Below are positions 52,303 through 61,722 of a DNA stretch of 64,000 nucleotides, piece after piece. The stretch is from Marivita sp030148515 (lineage in GTDB: Bacteria; Pseudomonadota; Alphaproteobacteria; Rhodobacterales; Rhodobacteraceae). Where the stretch lies: contig NZ_CP180351.1 of NCBI RefSeq assembly GCF_048006345.1, positions 372,001-436,000 of the forward strand, given 5' to 3'. The notes under the pieces are model-generated. The model saw nothing but the letters and a program-made list of their open reading frames with translations. It was not told the DNA's origin and ran no database searches. How positions within the stretch are numbered: position 1 is the first letter of the stretch; each line of letters opens with the position of its first letter. The position numbers and the translations under genes are program-made.

Positions 52303-53220
52303 ATGACTGCGACGACACCACCCAACAGCGCCGGAAATCCCGTCCTTGGCATCTTCTGGATGGTCATGACCGGTATTTGCTTTGTTGCAGTGACCGCGCT
52401 GGTCAAGACCTTGGGGGGGCGCATCCCGGCGGCCGAGTCGGCCTTTCTGCGCTACGTGATCGGTCTGGTCTTCCTGATCCCGGTCTGGCGCGAGTTGATT
52501 GCGATCAAATTGACGCCACGTCAGAAAAAGCTCTTCGGCATTCGCGGGATTGTACACTCTCTGGGCGTGATCCTGTGGTTCTACGCCATGACCCGCATCC
52601 CCATCGCCGAGGTCACGGCGATGAACTACCTCAACCCGGTCTATGTCTCGATCCTCGCGGTGTTCCTCTTGGGGGAATGGATGGCCCTGCGCCGTGTGCT
52701 GGCGGTGATCGCGGCCCTTATCGGATCCTTGATCATCCTGCGCCCCGGCTTTCGCGAGCTTGACCCCGGTCATATCGCCATGCTGGCCACGGCGCTGCTC
52801 TTTGCTGGCAGCTACCTGATCGCCAAGATCGTGTCAGGCGAATTGCCTGCCAGCCTCGTGGTTGCGCTTTTGTCGATCACGGTGACGATCGGGCTTGCCC
52901 CCTTCGCCATCGCGGTCTGGGTCACCCCCAGCCTTGCCGACCTCGGAGTGCTGGCGGCCATCGCCTGTTTCGCTACAGCGGGTCACTATACCATGACACT
53001 GGCCTTTGCGGCGGCTCCGGTTACCGTCACGCAGCCCGTCACGTTCCTCCAACTGGTGTGGTCGGTGCTTTTGGGCGCGCTCTTTTTCGATGAGCCCGCC
53101 GATCCGTGGGTGATCCTCGGAGGTGGCATAATCATGGCATCGGTGATCTTTATCACCTGGCGTGAAGCCCGGTTGCGCAAGTCGCACCGCACGCCCGTGG
53201 TCAATGAAACAAAGGTGTAG
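52303..53220 (+). CDS. DMT (EamA) family transporter
   Basis: A 305-residue protein with about ten helices and two EamA repeats (PIAEVTAMNYLNPVYVSILAVFLLGEW; APVTVTQPVTFLQLVWSVLLGALFFDE). This resembles the RhaT/YdcZ-like group used for efflux of metabolites; substrate unknown. It is the third DMT transporter in the window. Confidence 0.82.
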   Translation: MTATTPPNSAGNPVLGIFWMVMTGICFVAVTALVKTLGGRIPAAESAFLRYVIGLVFLIPVWRELIAIKLTPRQKKLFGIRGIVHSLGVILWFYAMTRIPIAEVTAMNYLNPVYVSILAVFLLGEWMALRRVLAVIAALIGSLIILRPGFRELDPGHIAMLATALLFAGSYLIAKIVSGELPASLVVALLSITVTIGLAPFAIAVWVTPSLADLGVLAAIACFATAGHYTMTLAFAAAPVTVTQPVTFLQLVWSVLLGALFFDEPADPWVILGGGIIMASVIFITWREARLRKSHRTPVVNETKV

Positions 53221-53362
53221 GCTGACCTAGCGGCGCTCTGCGTCACCCTGTCCAAGGTCCCGAATGGCATTGTTTCGTATTCCGCAAAAAACCGGGTTTG
53301 GTTCCAAAATTGGTCACAATCAACGGCGACAAATGGGGTAGGTAACGTACGAGGAACACATC

Positions 53363-53560
53363 ATGTTTGCCGAAAACTTCTCCAGCCCTGATTTGGGCGA
53401 ACTGCGCCACTTCCTTGTGGCCGAACGTCAGAAAACGCTGTCGGATGCCGAATGGAAATTTCGCATGCGTGGCTACGGTTTCCACGTCAAGCGCGTCGAT
53501 GGCGGCGTGATGGTCGCGCGGATCCCCAAAAACGAAATCCTGGGCTGCGTGAAGATGTGA
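53363..53560 (+). CDS. Small conserved-looking protein, 65 residues
   Basis: Begins MFAENFSSPDLGELRHFLVAERQKTLSDAEWKFRMRGYGF, with mixed helix-strand composition and no membrane segment. The ATG has GAGGAA upstream and a good terminator follows at 53567, so it is a separate transcription unit. No family recognised. Confidence 0.6.
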   Translation: MFAENFSSPDLGELRHFLVAERQKTLSDAEWKFRMRGYGFHVKRVDGGVMVARIPKNEILGCVKM

Positions 53561-53566
53561 CCGGCA

Positions 53567-53591
53567 GGTCGTCCCGTCCGGGCGGCCTTTT
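53567..53591 (+). terminator. Rho-independent terminator after the 65-residue gene
   Basis: GGTCGTCC (53567-53574) pairs with GGGCGGCC (53580-53587) using two G-T pairs, loop CGTCC, followed by TTTTG. Confidence 0.7.
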
Positions 53592-53642
53592 GTCCATCTG
53601 ATCCATCTCGCGCAACGGACCGGGCTTTGCTATGTCCGGTGC

Positions 53643-54095
53643 ATGAAAAACTATATTGATCTTCCCCCGGTCTGGTTGGCTGCGGCGCTTGTCGTGGCTT
53701 GGATGCAGAAGACCCATTTCGATTTCGGTCTGAGCTTCGGCCCGGTCTGGGCTGACCTTGTGGGCGGATTGCTGGTCGGTGGTGGCATCGTTCTGATCGC
53801 CTTGGCCGCCTACGAGATGCGTCGTCACCGCACGACGATCATTCCCCATCGCGACCCCGCCGCGCTGGTGACAAGCGGCATCTTCAAGCGCTCGCGCAAT
53901 CCCATCTACCTTGCTGATTCGCTGATCCTCACAGGAATGATCCTGTACTGGGACGCGGTGTTATCGCTCCCATTGATCCCGGTTTTTGTCTGGTGGATCG
54001 AGAAACACTTCATTCTTGCCGAAGAGAAACGTCTGCGACGAAATTTTCGTGCGAATTTTGCACGATATGAGAAACAAACGCGACGTTGGCTCTAG
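53643..54095 (+). CDS. Isoprenylcysteine carboxylmethyltransferase-like membrane methyltransferase
   Basis: A 150-residue integral membrane protein with four helices and the family core RHRTTIIPHRDPAALVTSGIFKRSRNPIYLADSLILTG, then the EEKRLRRNFRANFARYEKQTRRWL end. These methylate small lipophilic or thiol substrates; the substrate is unknown. Confidence 0.8.
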   Translation: MKNYIDLPPVWLAAALVVAWMQKTHFDFGLSFGPVWADLVGGLLVGGGIVLIALAAYEMRRHRTTIIPHRDPAALVTSGIFKRSRNPIYLADSLILTGMILYWDAVLSLPLIPVFVWWIEKHFILAEEKRLRRNFRANFARYEKQTRRWL

Positions 54096-54232
54096 CCGAC
54101 AGGGCACATCTGCTCTAGATGAGCGGTTCGCGGTTGGGTGGCATTGTGCGCTTTAGGTCAGCATTGTAGACCCATCGCCGGAAATCATGCCGCTACGGCA
54201 CTTCGCAACGAACCATAAGGGGGACGGCTCAG

Positions 54233-55804
54233 GTGAAAATCGGGACGCCAAAGGAAGTGATGAAGGGTGAGGCACGTGTTGCCATGACCCCGGAGTCCGC
54301 CCGCCAGCTGCAGAAGCTGGGATATGAGTGCATCATTGAAAGCGGTGCAGGCGACGCAGCGGGCTATAATGACGATACGTACAAAGAAGCGGGCGTCGAG
54401 GTTGTCAAAACCGCTGCAGCTCTTTGGAAAGAGGCCGATGTGGTCGCCAAGGTGCGCCCGCCGACCGATGCCGAACTGAAAAAGTCGCGCGAAGGTCAGC
54501 TTCTGATCTCGTTCTTCTATCCGGCACAGAACGAAAAGCTGATGCAGCAGGCGGCCAAGCAGGGCACCTCTGTCATCGCGATGGACATGGTGCCGCGGAT
54601 TTCCCGCGCCCAGAAGATGGACGCACTGTCCTCGATGGCGAATATCGCGGGCTACCGCGCCGTGATCGAAGCGGGCAACAATTTCGGCCGCTTCTTCACC
54701 GGTCAGATCACCGCTGCAGGCAAGGTGCCCCCGGCGAAAGTTCTGGTCGTCGGTGCCGGTGTGGCCGGTCTTGCCGCCATCGGCACATCGACCTCGCTCG
54801 GTGCGATCACCTACGCCTTCGACGTCCGCCCCGAAGTGGCGGAACAGGTCGAATCCATGGGTGCGGAATTCGTCTTCCTCGATTTCGAGGAAGAACAGCA
54901 GGATGGTGCCGCAACCGGTGGCTATGCCTCTGTGTCCTCTCCGGAATTTGCCGCAGCCCAGCTTGCCAAGTTCCGCGAACTCGCACCCGATATGGATATC
55001 GTGATCACCACCGCGCTGATCCCGAACCGCGAAGCGCCCGAGCTTTGGACCCCCGACATGGTCGCGGCGATGAAGCCGGGCTCGGTCATCGTGGACCTTG
55101 CTGCTGAAAAGGGCGGCAACTGCAAGCTGACCGTGATGGACGAAAAGATCGTCACCGACAACGGTGTGACGATTATCGGCTACACCGACTTCCCGTCGCG
55201 CATGGCCACGCAGGCGTCCAACCTCTATGCGACCAACATCCGTCACATGATGACGGACCTGACACCGGAAAAAGACGGTCAGGTCGTCCACAACATGGAA
55301 GATGACGTGATCCGCGGTGCCACCATCGCGCATGAAAAGGCCGTTACCTTCCCGCCGCCCCCGCCCAAGGTTCAGGCGATTGCCGCCAAGCCCAAGGAAA
55401 AGGCCAAGGAACTCACGCCCGAAGAAAAGCGCGCCGCAGAAGTGGCCGCCTTCAAGGCGCAGACCCAGCAGCAGGTCACGTTGCTTGCCGTCGGGGCTGC
55501 TTTGGTTCTGGGCGTCGGTCTTGTTGCCCCGGCCAGCTTCATGCAGCACTTCATCGTGTTCGTCCTGTCGGTCTTTATTGGCTTCCAGGTGATCTGGAAC
55601 GTGGCGCATTCGCTGCACACGCCGCTGATGGCCGTCACCAACGCGATCTCTTCCATCGTGATCCTTGGCGCGCTGATCCAGATCGGGTCCAGCTCGCTTC
55701 TCATCACGCTCTTGGCGGCGCTGGGTATCTTCATGGCCTCGATCAACATTTTCGGCGGCTTCCTCGTGACACGGCGCATGCTCGCCATGTTCCAGAAATC
55801 CTAA
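54233..55804 (+). CDS. pntA: NAD(P) transhydrogenase subunit alpha
   Basis: A 523-residue subunit. The N-terminal NAD domain has KIGTPKEVMKGEARVAMTPESARQ and VGAGVAGLAAIGTSTSLGA; the C-terminal 125 residues hold four membrane helices (FMQHFIVFVLSVFIGFQVIWNV and others) after a Lys/Pro-rich linker. Couples proton flow to hydride transfer between NADH and NADP. Start GTG at 54233 with AAGGGGG upstream. Confidence 0.95.
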   Translation: MKIGTPKEVMKGEARVAMTPESARQLQKLGYECIIESGAGDAAGYNDDTYKEAGVEVVKTAAALWKEADVVAKVRPPTDAELKKSREGQLLISFFYPAQNEKLMQQAAKQGTSVIAMDMVPRISRAQKMDALSSMANIAGYRAVIEAGNNFGRFFTGQITAAGKVPPAKVLVVGAGVAGLAAIGTSTSLGAITYAFDVRPEVAEQVESMGAEFVFLDFEEEQQDGAATGGYASVSSPEFAAAQLAKFRELAPDMDIVITTALIPNREAPELWTPDMVAAMKPGSVIVDLAAEKGGNCKLTVMDEKIVTDNGVTIIGYTDFPSRMATQASNLYATNIRHMMTDLTPEKDGQVVHNMEDDVIRGATIAHEKAVTFPPPPPKVQAIAAKPKEKAKELTPEEKRAAEVAAFKAQTQQQVTLLAVGAALVLGVGLVAPASFMQHFIVFVLSVFIGFQVIWNVAHSLHTPLMAVTNAISSIVILGALIQIGSSSLLITLLAALGIFMASINIFGGFLVTRRMLAMFQKS

Positions 55805-55817
55805 GGGGGCAGGCACC

Positions 55818-57314
55818 ATGGAATTCGGATTCACCATCGCGGCCTATGCGGTCGCAGCGGTTCTCTTCATCCTGTCCCTCGGCGGTCTGAGCGGTCAGGA
55901 AAGCGCCAAGCGCGCGGTGTGGTACGGCATTGTCGGTATGGCCATCGCCGTGGTCGCCACGCTGATGGGGCCGGGGCAGGGGCTGTTCGTGGCCTCTCTG
56001 GTGCTCATCGCACTGGGTGCAGGCGTCGGCTATCAGTTGGCCACACGCGTTCAGATGACCCAGATGCCCGAGCTTGTGGCCATCATGCACAGCCTTGTCG
56101 GTCTGGCGGCGGTGTTCGTGGGCTTCAACGCCGACATCATGATCAACAACATCGGCGACATCTACGAGGCCAACAACCTTGTCATGGGCGCAGTGTCTGC
56201 GGATGGCTACACCGCCATCGGCCTGCCGAAAGAGGTCTATGACGGCCTGTCGTCCTTCGGCAAGCTGATCGCAAAGAAGACCAATGTCGAGATCAACATC
56301 CTCAAGGTCGAGCTTGTTTTGGGCATCTGGATCGGTGCCGTGACCTTCACCGGCTCGGTCATCGCTTATGGCAAACTGGCGGGCAAAGTGGACAGCGGCG
56401 CGAAAAAGCTGCCGGGCGGTCACCTTCTGAATGCCGGTGCTGCGGCGCTGTCGGTGCTGCTGGCGATCATGTATCTGGGCGGTTCGGGCAGCTGGACCCT
56501 CGTTCTGCTGACCCTGCTGGCGCTGTTCATCGGCTATCACCTGATCATGGGCATCGGCGGCGCCGACATGCCGGTCGTGGTCTCCATGCTCAACAGCTAC
56601 TCCGGCTGGGCCGCTGCCGCGATTGGCTTCAGCCTCGGCAACGACCTTCTGATCGTGGTGGGTGCGCTTGTGGGCTCCTCGGGTGCGATCCTGTCCTACA
56701 TCATGTGTAAGGCCATGAACCGCAGCTTCATCAGCGTGATCTTGGGTGGCTTTGGTGGCCCTGCGGGCGAACAGATGGCTGTGGAAGGCGAACAGATCGC
56801 TATTGACGCTGATGGTGTCGCACAGGCTCTCGACGAGGCCGACAGCGTCATCATCATTCCGGGCTACGGCATGGCGGTGGCACAGGCACAGCAGAACGTG
56901 GCCGAACTCACCCGCCGCCTGCGCGCCAAGGGCAAGACCGTGCGCTTTGCGATCCACCCGGTTGCAGGTCGTCTGCCCGGCCACATGAACGTGCTTCTGG
57001 CCGAAGCCAAGGTGCCCTACGACATCGTGCTCGAGATGGACGAGATCAACGACGACTTCCCGGACACGGATGTCGCCATCGTCATCGGCTCGAACGACAT
57101 TGTGAACCCCGCCGCTCAGGACGATCCCAACAGCCCCATCGCCGGCATGCCGGTACTGGAATGCTGGAAGGCCAAGCAGGTCTTCGTGTCCAAACGCGGT
57201 CAGGGCACCGGCTATTCGGGCATCGAGAACCCGCTGTTCTTCAAGGACAACACGCGGATGTTCTACGGCGACGCGAAAGCCAGCCTCGACACGCTGCTCA
57301 CCAAGATCAGCTGA
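55818..57314 (+). CDS. pntB: NAD(P) transhydrogenase subunit beta
   Basis: A 498-residue subunit with about nine membrane helices and a C-terminal NADP domain (GYGMAVAQAQQNVAELTRRLRAKG, VIGSNDIVNPAAQDDPNSPIAGMPV, KRGQGTGYSGIENPLFFKDNTRM). Lies 13 bases after pntA in the same operon. A strong terminator follows. Confidence 0.96.
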   Translation: MEFGFTIAAYAVAAVLFILSLGGLSGQESAKRAVWYGIVGMAIAVVATLMGPGQGLFVASLVLIALGAGVGYQLATRVQMTQMPELVAIMHSLVGLAAVFVGFNADIMINNIGDIYEANNLVMGAVSADGYTAIGLPKEVYDGLSSFGKLIAKKTNVEINILKVELVLGIWIGAVTFTGSVIAYGKLAGKVDSGAKKLPGGHLLNAGAAALSVLLAIMYLGGSGSWTLVLLTLLALFIGYHLIMGIGGADMPVVVSMLNSYSGWAAAAIGFSLGNDLLIVVGALVGSSGAILSYIMCKAMNRSFISVILGGFGGPAGEQMAVEGEQIAIDADGVAQALDEADSVIIIPGYGMAVAQAQQNVAELTRRLRAKGKTVRFAIHPVAGRLPGHMNVLLAEAKVPYDIVLEMDEINDDFPDTDVAIVIGSNDIVNPAAQDDPNSPIAGMPVLECWKAKQVFVSKRGQGTGYSGIENPLFFKDNTRMFYGDAKASLDTLLTKIS

Positions 57315-57336
57315 TCTGGGTCAGTGACCAGACAAG

Positions 57337-57367
57337 AAACCCCGCATCGCAGGATGCGGGGTTTTTT
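57337..57367. terminator. Bidirectional terminator between pntB and the flavodoxin-like gene
   Basis: AAACCCCGCATC (57337-57348) pairs with GATGCGGGGTTT (57353-57364), loop GCAG, then TTT. It is a 12-bp stem between convergent genes. Confidence 0.92.
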
Positions 57368-57903
57368 CATGCCGCGTTTCTGGCGATCCAGGTGTCCATC
57401 TGCGTGTCCAGATCATCCCAATCGGTATATTCCTTGTCCCAGTCCAGATCCGCCTCCGGGTCTTTCGCGGCAATGATCCGACGCATGACGAAGCGTCGGA
57501 ACACGTCATATTTCGACGGCTCATATGCGCCCGCAACCTGCACCACCTGACCGGGTGTCCAACCCGTGGCCTGGGTGAAATCCGACAGGATGGTCTCAAG
57601 CCCGCGCCAATCCTCGGCGTCGTGGCCCGCCGCTGCAAGCGACACCGACAGCAACAGCGTCGGCATTGCAGCCAGCGCGTCCGCGTGAGCCTCGGCAAAG
57701 TCCGACAGCACCGACTGGTAATGCCCGATATGCACTGATGCGCCCAGAACGGCTGCATCGAACCGCGTCAGATCAACTGGCCCGGCCTCAGCCAACGCTG
57801 CCAATTCAACGCTGTGACCCAGATCGACCAGCCGATCCATCAGATGTCGGGCGATCTTTCGCGTCTGCCCTTCCGTGCTGGCATAGCCAATGAACAGTTT
57901 CAT
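57367..57903 (-). CDS. Flavodoxin-domain protein, HemG-like
   Basis: A 178-residue protein starting MKLFIGYASTEGQTRKIARHLMDRL, a flavodoxin FMN-phosphate loop (ASTEGQT), with AAVLGASVHIGHYQSVL in the middle. This matches the flavodoxin family that includes menaquinone-dependent protoporphyrinogen oxidase HemG; whether it acts in heme synthesis is uncertain. Stop overlaps the terminator end. Confidence 0.7.
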   Translation of the reverse strand: MKLFIGYASTEGQTRKIARHLMDRLVDLGHSVELAALAEAGPVDLTRFDAAVLGASVHIGHYQSVLSDFAEAHADALAAMPTLLLSVSLAAAGHDAEDWRGLETILSDFTQATGWTPGQVVQVAGAYEPSKYDVFRRFVMRRIIAAKDPEADLDWDKEYTDWDDLDTQMDTWIARNAA

Positions 57904-58191
57904 GAGGAACCCCCTTGCTGCCGAAGTGTCACAGCAGGCCAGTCCCGCGTGACCGCCCCAAGCCTAGCGGATCGGCGGATGGCGCGCGTTGACCTGCCGC
58001 AAAAACCGTTTGAGATCATTGAACTGCCGGCCATTTTGCGCCTGCCTGTTCCTTGGGCGTCCTGCGCGGGACTGCTGCGTACGGTGCAATGCATACAGTT
58101 GAATACTGGTAAAATACTGAAATGTCTGGAAATTTCCTTTACTTGGCAAAATGTCGGGCCTAAGTCTTGGCCAAATCTGAAAGACCGACCC
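57904..58191. other. Divergent intergenic region
   Basis: This 288-base gap between the flavodoxin-like gene and the DUF3422 gene contains no gene I can support. Around 58095-58160 it is AT-rich and holds AATACTG twice, 11 bases apart (58102 and 58113), plus GGAAATTTCC at 58128-58137. These could be promoter elements. Confidence 0.4.
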
Positions 58192-59490
58192 ATGGCACCT
58201 ATCGAAGACCACCCCCTGCGCTATGCCCTCTCGAACGAACTGCATGCGCGCCCGTTCCCGTCACTCGAAGCGCCCTGTCGCGCGGTTTACCTTGCGCTCA
58301 AAAAGCCCAAGGCGGCGGCTGCGCGGGACAAGACGCTGGATCTGGACCACCTCAAGGTACTGCTTGACCGCTACGGCACCGCGCATCCACAGCCGGGGGC
58401 GACGCATTTTTCCGGTCAGATCGGCCAGAACACGCTGAAATGGGAACAGCACACCGAATTCGTGACCTACACGGTGTTCCTCAACGGCTTGACCGACCGA
58501 CCCTTCGATCCGGCGGATATGGACGTGTTTCCCGACAGCTGGCTGGCCTCGGCTCCGGGTGTGCGCATCACCTCGGCGCTGATCCGCGTCGAATGCCGCC
58601 CCGATGAAGAGACGATTTCCCAGCATCTCTCGGACTGGTTCGTACCCGAAAGCCTAGCCGTCAGTCGCGTTCTGGATGACGACGCCATCGTGGCAGGCGA
58701 TTTCCGTATCGACCCGGCGGGCCACCTGCGCTTTGGCTGCTTCGTCAACAAGGGCATCGGTCGCCGCCGTGTGGGCCGGATCGTGCAGCGCCTGTGCGAG
58801 ATCGAAACCTACAAGACCATGTCGATGCTGGGCTTCACCCGCGTGCGCGAAATGGGGCCGCGCATGGGCGAGATCGACAACGAACTGAACCGCCTGATGG
58901 AAGCCATGACCCATGGCGACGGGCAAGAGGAAGACCGGTTGAAATCGCTGCTGGCAGTGTCTGCCGAACTCGAAAGCCTGTCGGCGCAAAGCTCGTTTCG
59001 GTTCGGCGCGACAGGGGCGTATGAGGCGATTGTCGAACAGCGGGTGTCGGTCCTGCGCGAGGTACGGTTTCAGGGCCGCCAGACCTTTGCCGAATTCATG
59101 ACCCGCCGCTATGACCCGGCCATGCGCACGGTGAAATCCGCCGAAAAGCGCCTGTCGGCCATGGCCGCACGGGCCGTGCGGGCCGGTGACCTGCTGCGCA
59201 CACGGGTTGAGGTGGCGCGGTCGGCGCAGAACCAGCAACTGCTTGAAAGCATGAACCAGCGTGCAGACATGCAGCTGCGCCTGCAAAAGACGGTCGAAGG
59301 GCTGTCGGTGGTGGCCATCAGCTATTACGCGGTCTCGCTGGCGGGGTATCTTCTTTACCCGGTGGCCGAGATGCTCGGCATTTCCAAGGGCGCTGTCACA
59401 GCCGCTGCAACGATCCCGGTTGTGGTGCTGGTCTGGCTCGCGATCCGTCGCATCCGGCGCGTGGTCGAGCAGGGTGGCCCCGACCTCTGA
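58192..59490 (+). CDS. DUF3422 family protein
   Basis: A 432-residue protein beginning PIEDHPLRYALSNELHARPFPSLEAPCRAVYLAL, then THFSGQIGQNTLKWEQHTEFVTYTVF, the DUF3422 start. The C-terminus has two membrane helices (VVAISYYAVSLAGYLLYPVAEML and AAATIPVVVLVWLAIRRI). I chose the ATG at 58192; an upstream frame of 126 residues lacks homology-like features. Function unknown. Confidence 0.85.
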   Translation: MAPIEDHPLRYALSNELHARPFPSLEAPCRAVYLALKKPKAAAARDKTLDLDHLKVLLDRYGTAHPQPGATHFSGQIGQNTLKWEQHTEFVTYTVFLNGLTDRPFDPADMDVFPDSWLASAPGVRITSALIRVECRPDEETISQHLSDWFVPESLAVSRVLDDDAIVAGDFRIDPAGHLRFGCFVNKGIGRRRVGRIVQRLCEIETYKTMSMLGFTRVREMGPRMGEIDNELNRLMEAMTHGDGQEEDRLKSLLAVSAELESLSAQSSFRFGATGAYEAIVEQRVSVLREVRFQGRQTFAEFMTRRYDPAMRTVKSAEKRLSAMAARAVRAGDLLRTRVEVARSAQNQQLLESMNQRADMQLRLQKTVEGLSVVAISYYAVSLAGYLLYPVAEMLGISKGAVTAAATIPVVVLVWLAIRRIRRVVEQGGPDL

Positions 59491-59516
59491 GACGTGCCCG
59501 TCGGGTGATGACCGGT

Positions 59517-59562
59517 GCGCGTTTCCGTCGACGGAAACGCGCGGACGCGTTGACGCGTCCGC
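59517..59562. repeat. Tandem palindromes at the ppx 3' end
   Basis: A perfect 26-bp palindrome at 59517-59542 contains CGTTTCCGTCGACGGAAACG (59520-59539). GCGGACGCGT/ACGCGTCCGC at 59541-59562, with a TG centre, follows. Between the convergent DUF3422 and ppx genes. Confidence 0.9.
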
Positions 59563-61109
59563 TACCGTTGCACAATCACTTCGGTTTGAGCTTCCAATGA
59601 GGCCGCCAGCGACAGGAACCGCGCCTCGGCGACCTCGCCGTAAAGCGGCACTGAATCCTTGGTCAGCTTGAGCCGCAGTAATTTCTTGCGCGGCTTCCAT
59701 TCAAGCGCCGTGCCGTCAGCGCTTGCATCCGACATCCAGAGCATCGATCCAAAGCGCAGCGCCTTGCCCAGAACCTCGGCCTCCAGCGTGGCCTTTGGCG
59801 ACAGCAGCCCTTCCAGTTCCTCGAACCGGGTGCCTTCGCGCTTGTTCTTGTAGCGATGCAGCAGCGCCAGCCCAAGAAACACACGCTCGGAATGCTTCAA
59901 CCCGCCAAGGTTGGCACGGGTGGCGTTGTCGAAACAGGTCTCGGCCCGGTAATCCGGATGCGCCCGCCAGCTCACGTCATGCAGCAGGCAGGCGGCTTTG
60001 ATCAGCCGCACACGCGCGGTGTCTGCGTTCGAGAAGAGCGGCATGACGAAGCGGAACAGCTTCTTGCCGAACCCGGGTAGGCGCGCGTCTTTTGCCTCGG
60101 CAAAGCGGCACGCCTCGATCAGCGGGTCACGGTCGCGCAATTCCTGCGGCATCTGTTCGTAAAGCAGCCCTTCGCGGATGCCATAGCTCGAGATTGCAAT
60201 GTCCTTCGGCTTGAACGTCTGAACCAGCCGCTTGAGCACATCGACCGCGTAGGGAACAAGGTCCATTCGCGCAGTGGAGATCCCGCAAGCAAGACGCAAT
60301 TGCTCGATATCGCTCGATTTGATGAACTTCACGGTCTGGCTCACCGCTTTCTTGTCCATCCTGTACTCGTGCAGCACATGCAGCGGATAATTCCGCCGGT
60401 ACATGTCAATCCGTGCGATGGCGCGCCATGATCCGCCGACAAGAAACAGCCGGTCGCGCTGTTGGCCCATGTGGTCGGCCAGCTTGGCCATCACCGCCTT
60501 GATGTGGTCGTCCCGCCCTTTCTGCCCGCCCTTGAGGTCACGCAGTTTCAGCGGCCCGAGATTCGAACTGATGCGGCGCCCGACGCGCCCGCCCGAGATT
60601 TCGGCCAACTCCATCGACGACCCACCAATGTCGCAGACCAGCCCGTAGCTGCCGGGCCAGCCCAGCATCACGCCTTGCGCCGAGAGCCGTGCCTCTTCCT
60701 CGCCGCCGATCACCCAGATCCGCAGCCCGGTTTCGCGCAGCACGTCGTCACGGAACTCCGGTCCATCCTCGGCTTCGCGCACGGCAGCCGTGGCCACGAC
60801 CGTCAGGGGCGGCAGGTTCATCCCTTCGGCCAACGCCTGAAACCGCTTCAGCGCCAGAAGCGCACGGGCGCGGCCTTCGGGATTCAGACGGCCGGTGTTG
60901 GACATCCCCGCACCCAGCGCGCACATGAGTTTTTCGTTGTAAAAATACGCCGGAGACCGCGCCGCGCCGTCAAAAACGACAAGCCGGACCGAGTTCGACC
61001 CGATATCGACCACGCCCACGCGACTCAGCGCACGGGCCTGCGGATCGTTGAACAAAGGACGGCCGAACAGGCCCATCGGATCGTGTTCGGTGTCGGCGTT
61101 TCCGTCCAT
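59562..61109 (-). CDS. ppx: Ppx/GppA phosphatase (exopolyphosphatase)
   Basis: A 515-residue protein. The N-terminal ASKHA fold starts GVVDIGSNSVRLVVFDGA, then LVCDIGGSSMELAEI (phosphate loops). The C-terminal half has an HD-like helical region (ACLLHDVSWRAHPDYRAETCF). It hydrolyses polyphosphate or pppGpp. ATG at 61109 with GGGAGG upstream. Read from the strand of ppk1, but separated from it by a 2.6-kb insert. Confidence 0.9.
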   Translation of the reverse strand: MDGNADTEHDPMGLFGRPLFNDPQARALSRVGVVDIGSNSVRLVVFDGAARSPAYFYNEKLMCALGAGMSNTGRLNPEGRARALLALKRFQALAEGMNLPPLTVVATAAVREAEDGPEFRDDVLRETGLRIWVIGGEEEARLSAQGVMLGWPGSYGLVCDIGGSSMELAEISGGRVGRRISSNLGPLKLRDLKGGQKGRDDHIKAVMAKLADHMGQQRDRLFLVGGSWRAIARIDMYRRNYPLHVLHEYRMDKKAVSQTVKFIKSSDIEQLRLACGISTARMDLVPYAVDVLKRLVQTFKPKDIAISSYGIREGLLYEQMPQELRDRDPLIEACRFAEAKDARLPGFGKKLFRFVMPLFSNADTARVRLIKAACLLHDVSWRAHPDYRAETCFDNATRANLGGLKHSERVFLGLALLHRYKNKREGTRFEELEGLLSPKATLEAEVLGKALRFGSMLWMSDASADGTALEWKPRKKLLRLKLTKDSVPLYGEVAEARFLSLAASLEAQTEVIVQR

Positions 61110-61290
61110 GTGGCCTCCCGATCAGGTTGCGCGCACCGTGTCAAAGCGCAGCGGGAAGGTCAAGAAAACAGAACCGGATCGGCAGCGTGGCGCAGATATT
61201 CAAACAGAATCCATACAATCACGCCGAAACCGAAATCACCGGCCGCTCACGCTTGGCGCGCCGGTGATCTGGCGGCGAAGGCCGCATAGG

Positions 61291-61566
61291 TCAATTGTTC
61301 GCCGTAAGCGGATCAATGATCTGCGTCACCTCGGTGATTTTCGATACAGGAATGCCACTCAGGTCAGCATGTTTCATGATCTCCTCCTCGCTGTCGGCGA
61401 GATAGACGCAAAAAGTCTTGTCGCCCGCGACATAGGAATGCTGCCATTGGATGGATGGGCCGATATTGGCCAAGGCTTGGTTCGAAGCGCGGGCCGCGCC
61501 GCAAAGTTCGGTCAGGGAAAATTCGCCGACGCCCGGAATATCGCGTTCAATCATGTAGCGTTTCAT
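61291..61566 (-). CDS. DUF4242 family protein
   Basis: A 91-residue protein: MKRYMIERDIPGVGEFSLTELCGAARASNQAL and WQHSYVAGDKTFCVYLADSEEEIMKHADLSGIPVSKITEV, the ferredoxin-like DUF4242 pattern. Strong GAGGAG ribosome site before the ATG at 61566. Divergent from a LysR regulator, which may control it. Some relatives are proposed metal- or nickel-binding; not shown here. Confidence 0.85.
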   Translation of the reverse strand: MKRYMIERDIPGVGEFSLTELCGAARASNQALANIGPSIQWQHSYVAGDKTFCVYLADSEEEIMKHADLSGIPVSKITEVTQIIDPLTANN

Positions 61567-61703
61567 GGTGGGTCTCCTCTCTTTTCTGCCGCCGGGCAGG
61601 CGGTCATGCAAAGAGGATGACTGTTTCCCGTCGGAATCCAAAATCCAAATTCCTTTAGCAAGAGATAGATTTTCTTTACAAAATGAATTGTTTTCTTTTC
61701 TGA

Positions 61704-61720
61704 CTAAAGGCAAACTTTAG
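61704..61720. promoter_or_regulatory. LysR-type inverted repeat CTAAAG-N5-CTTTAG
   Basis: CTAAAGGCAAACTTTAG ends two bases before the LysR gene ATG at 61723. A further CCTTTAG lies at 61652-61658 in the AT-rich divergent region. This is a likely autoregulatory site. Confidence 0.55.
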
Positions 61721-61722
61721 AA

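Noticed and set aside
54185..55837. 550-codon minus-strand open frame
   Set aside because: Antisense to pntA; His/Asp/Arg-rich shadow without motif.
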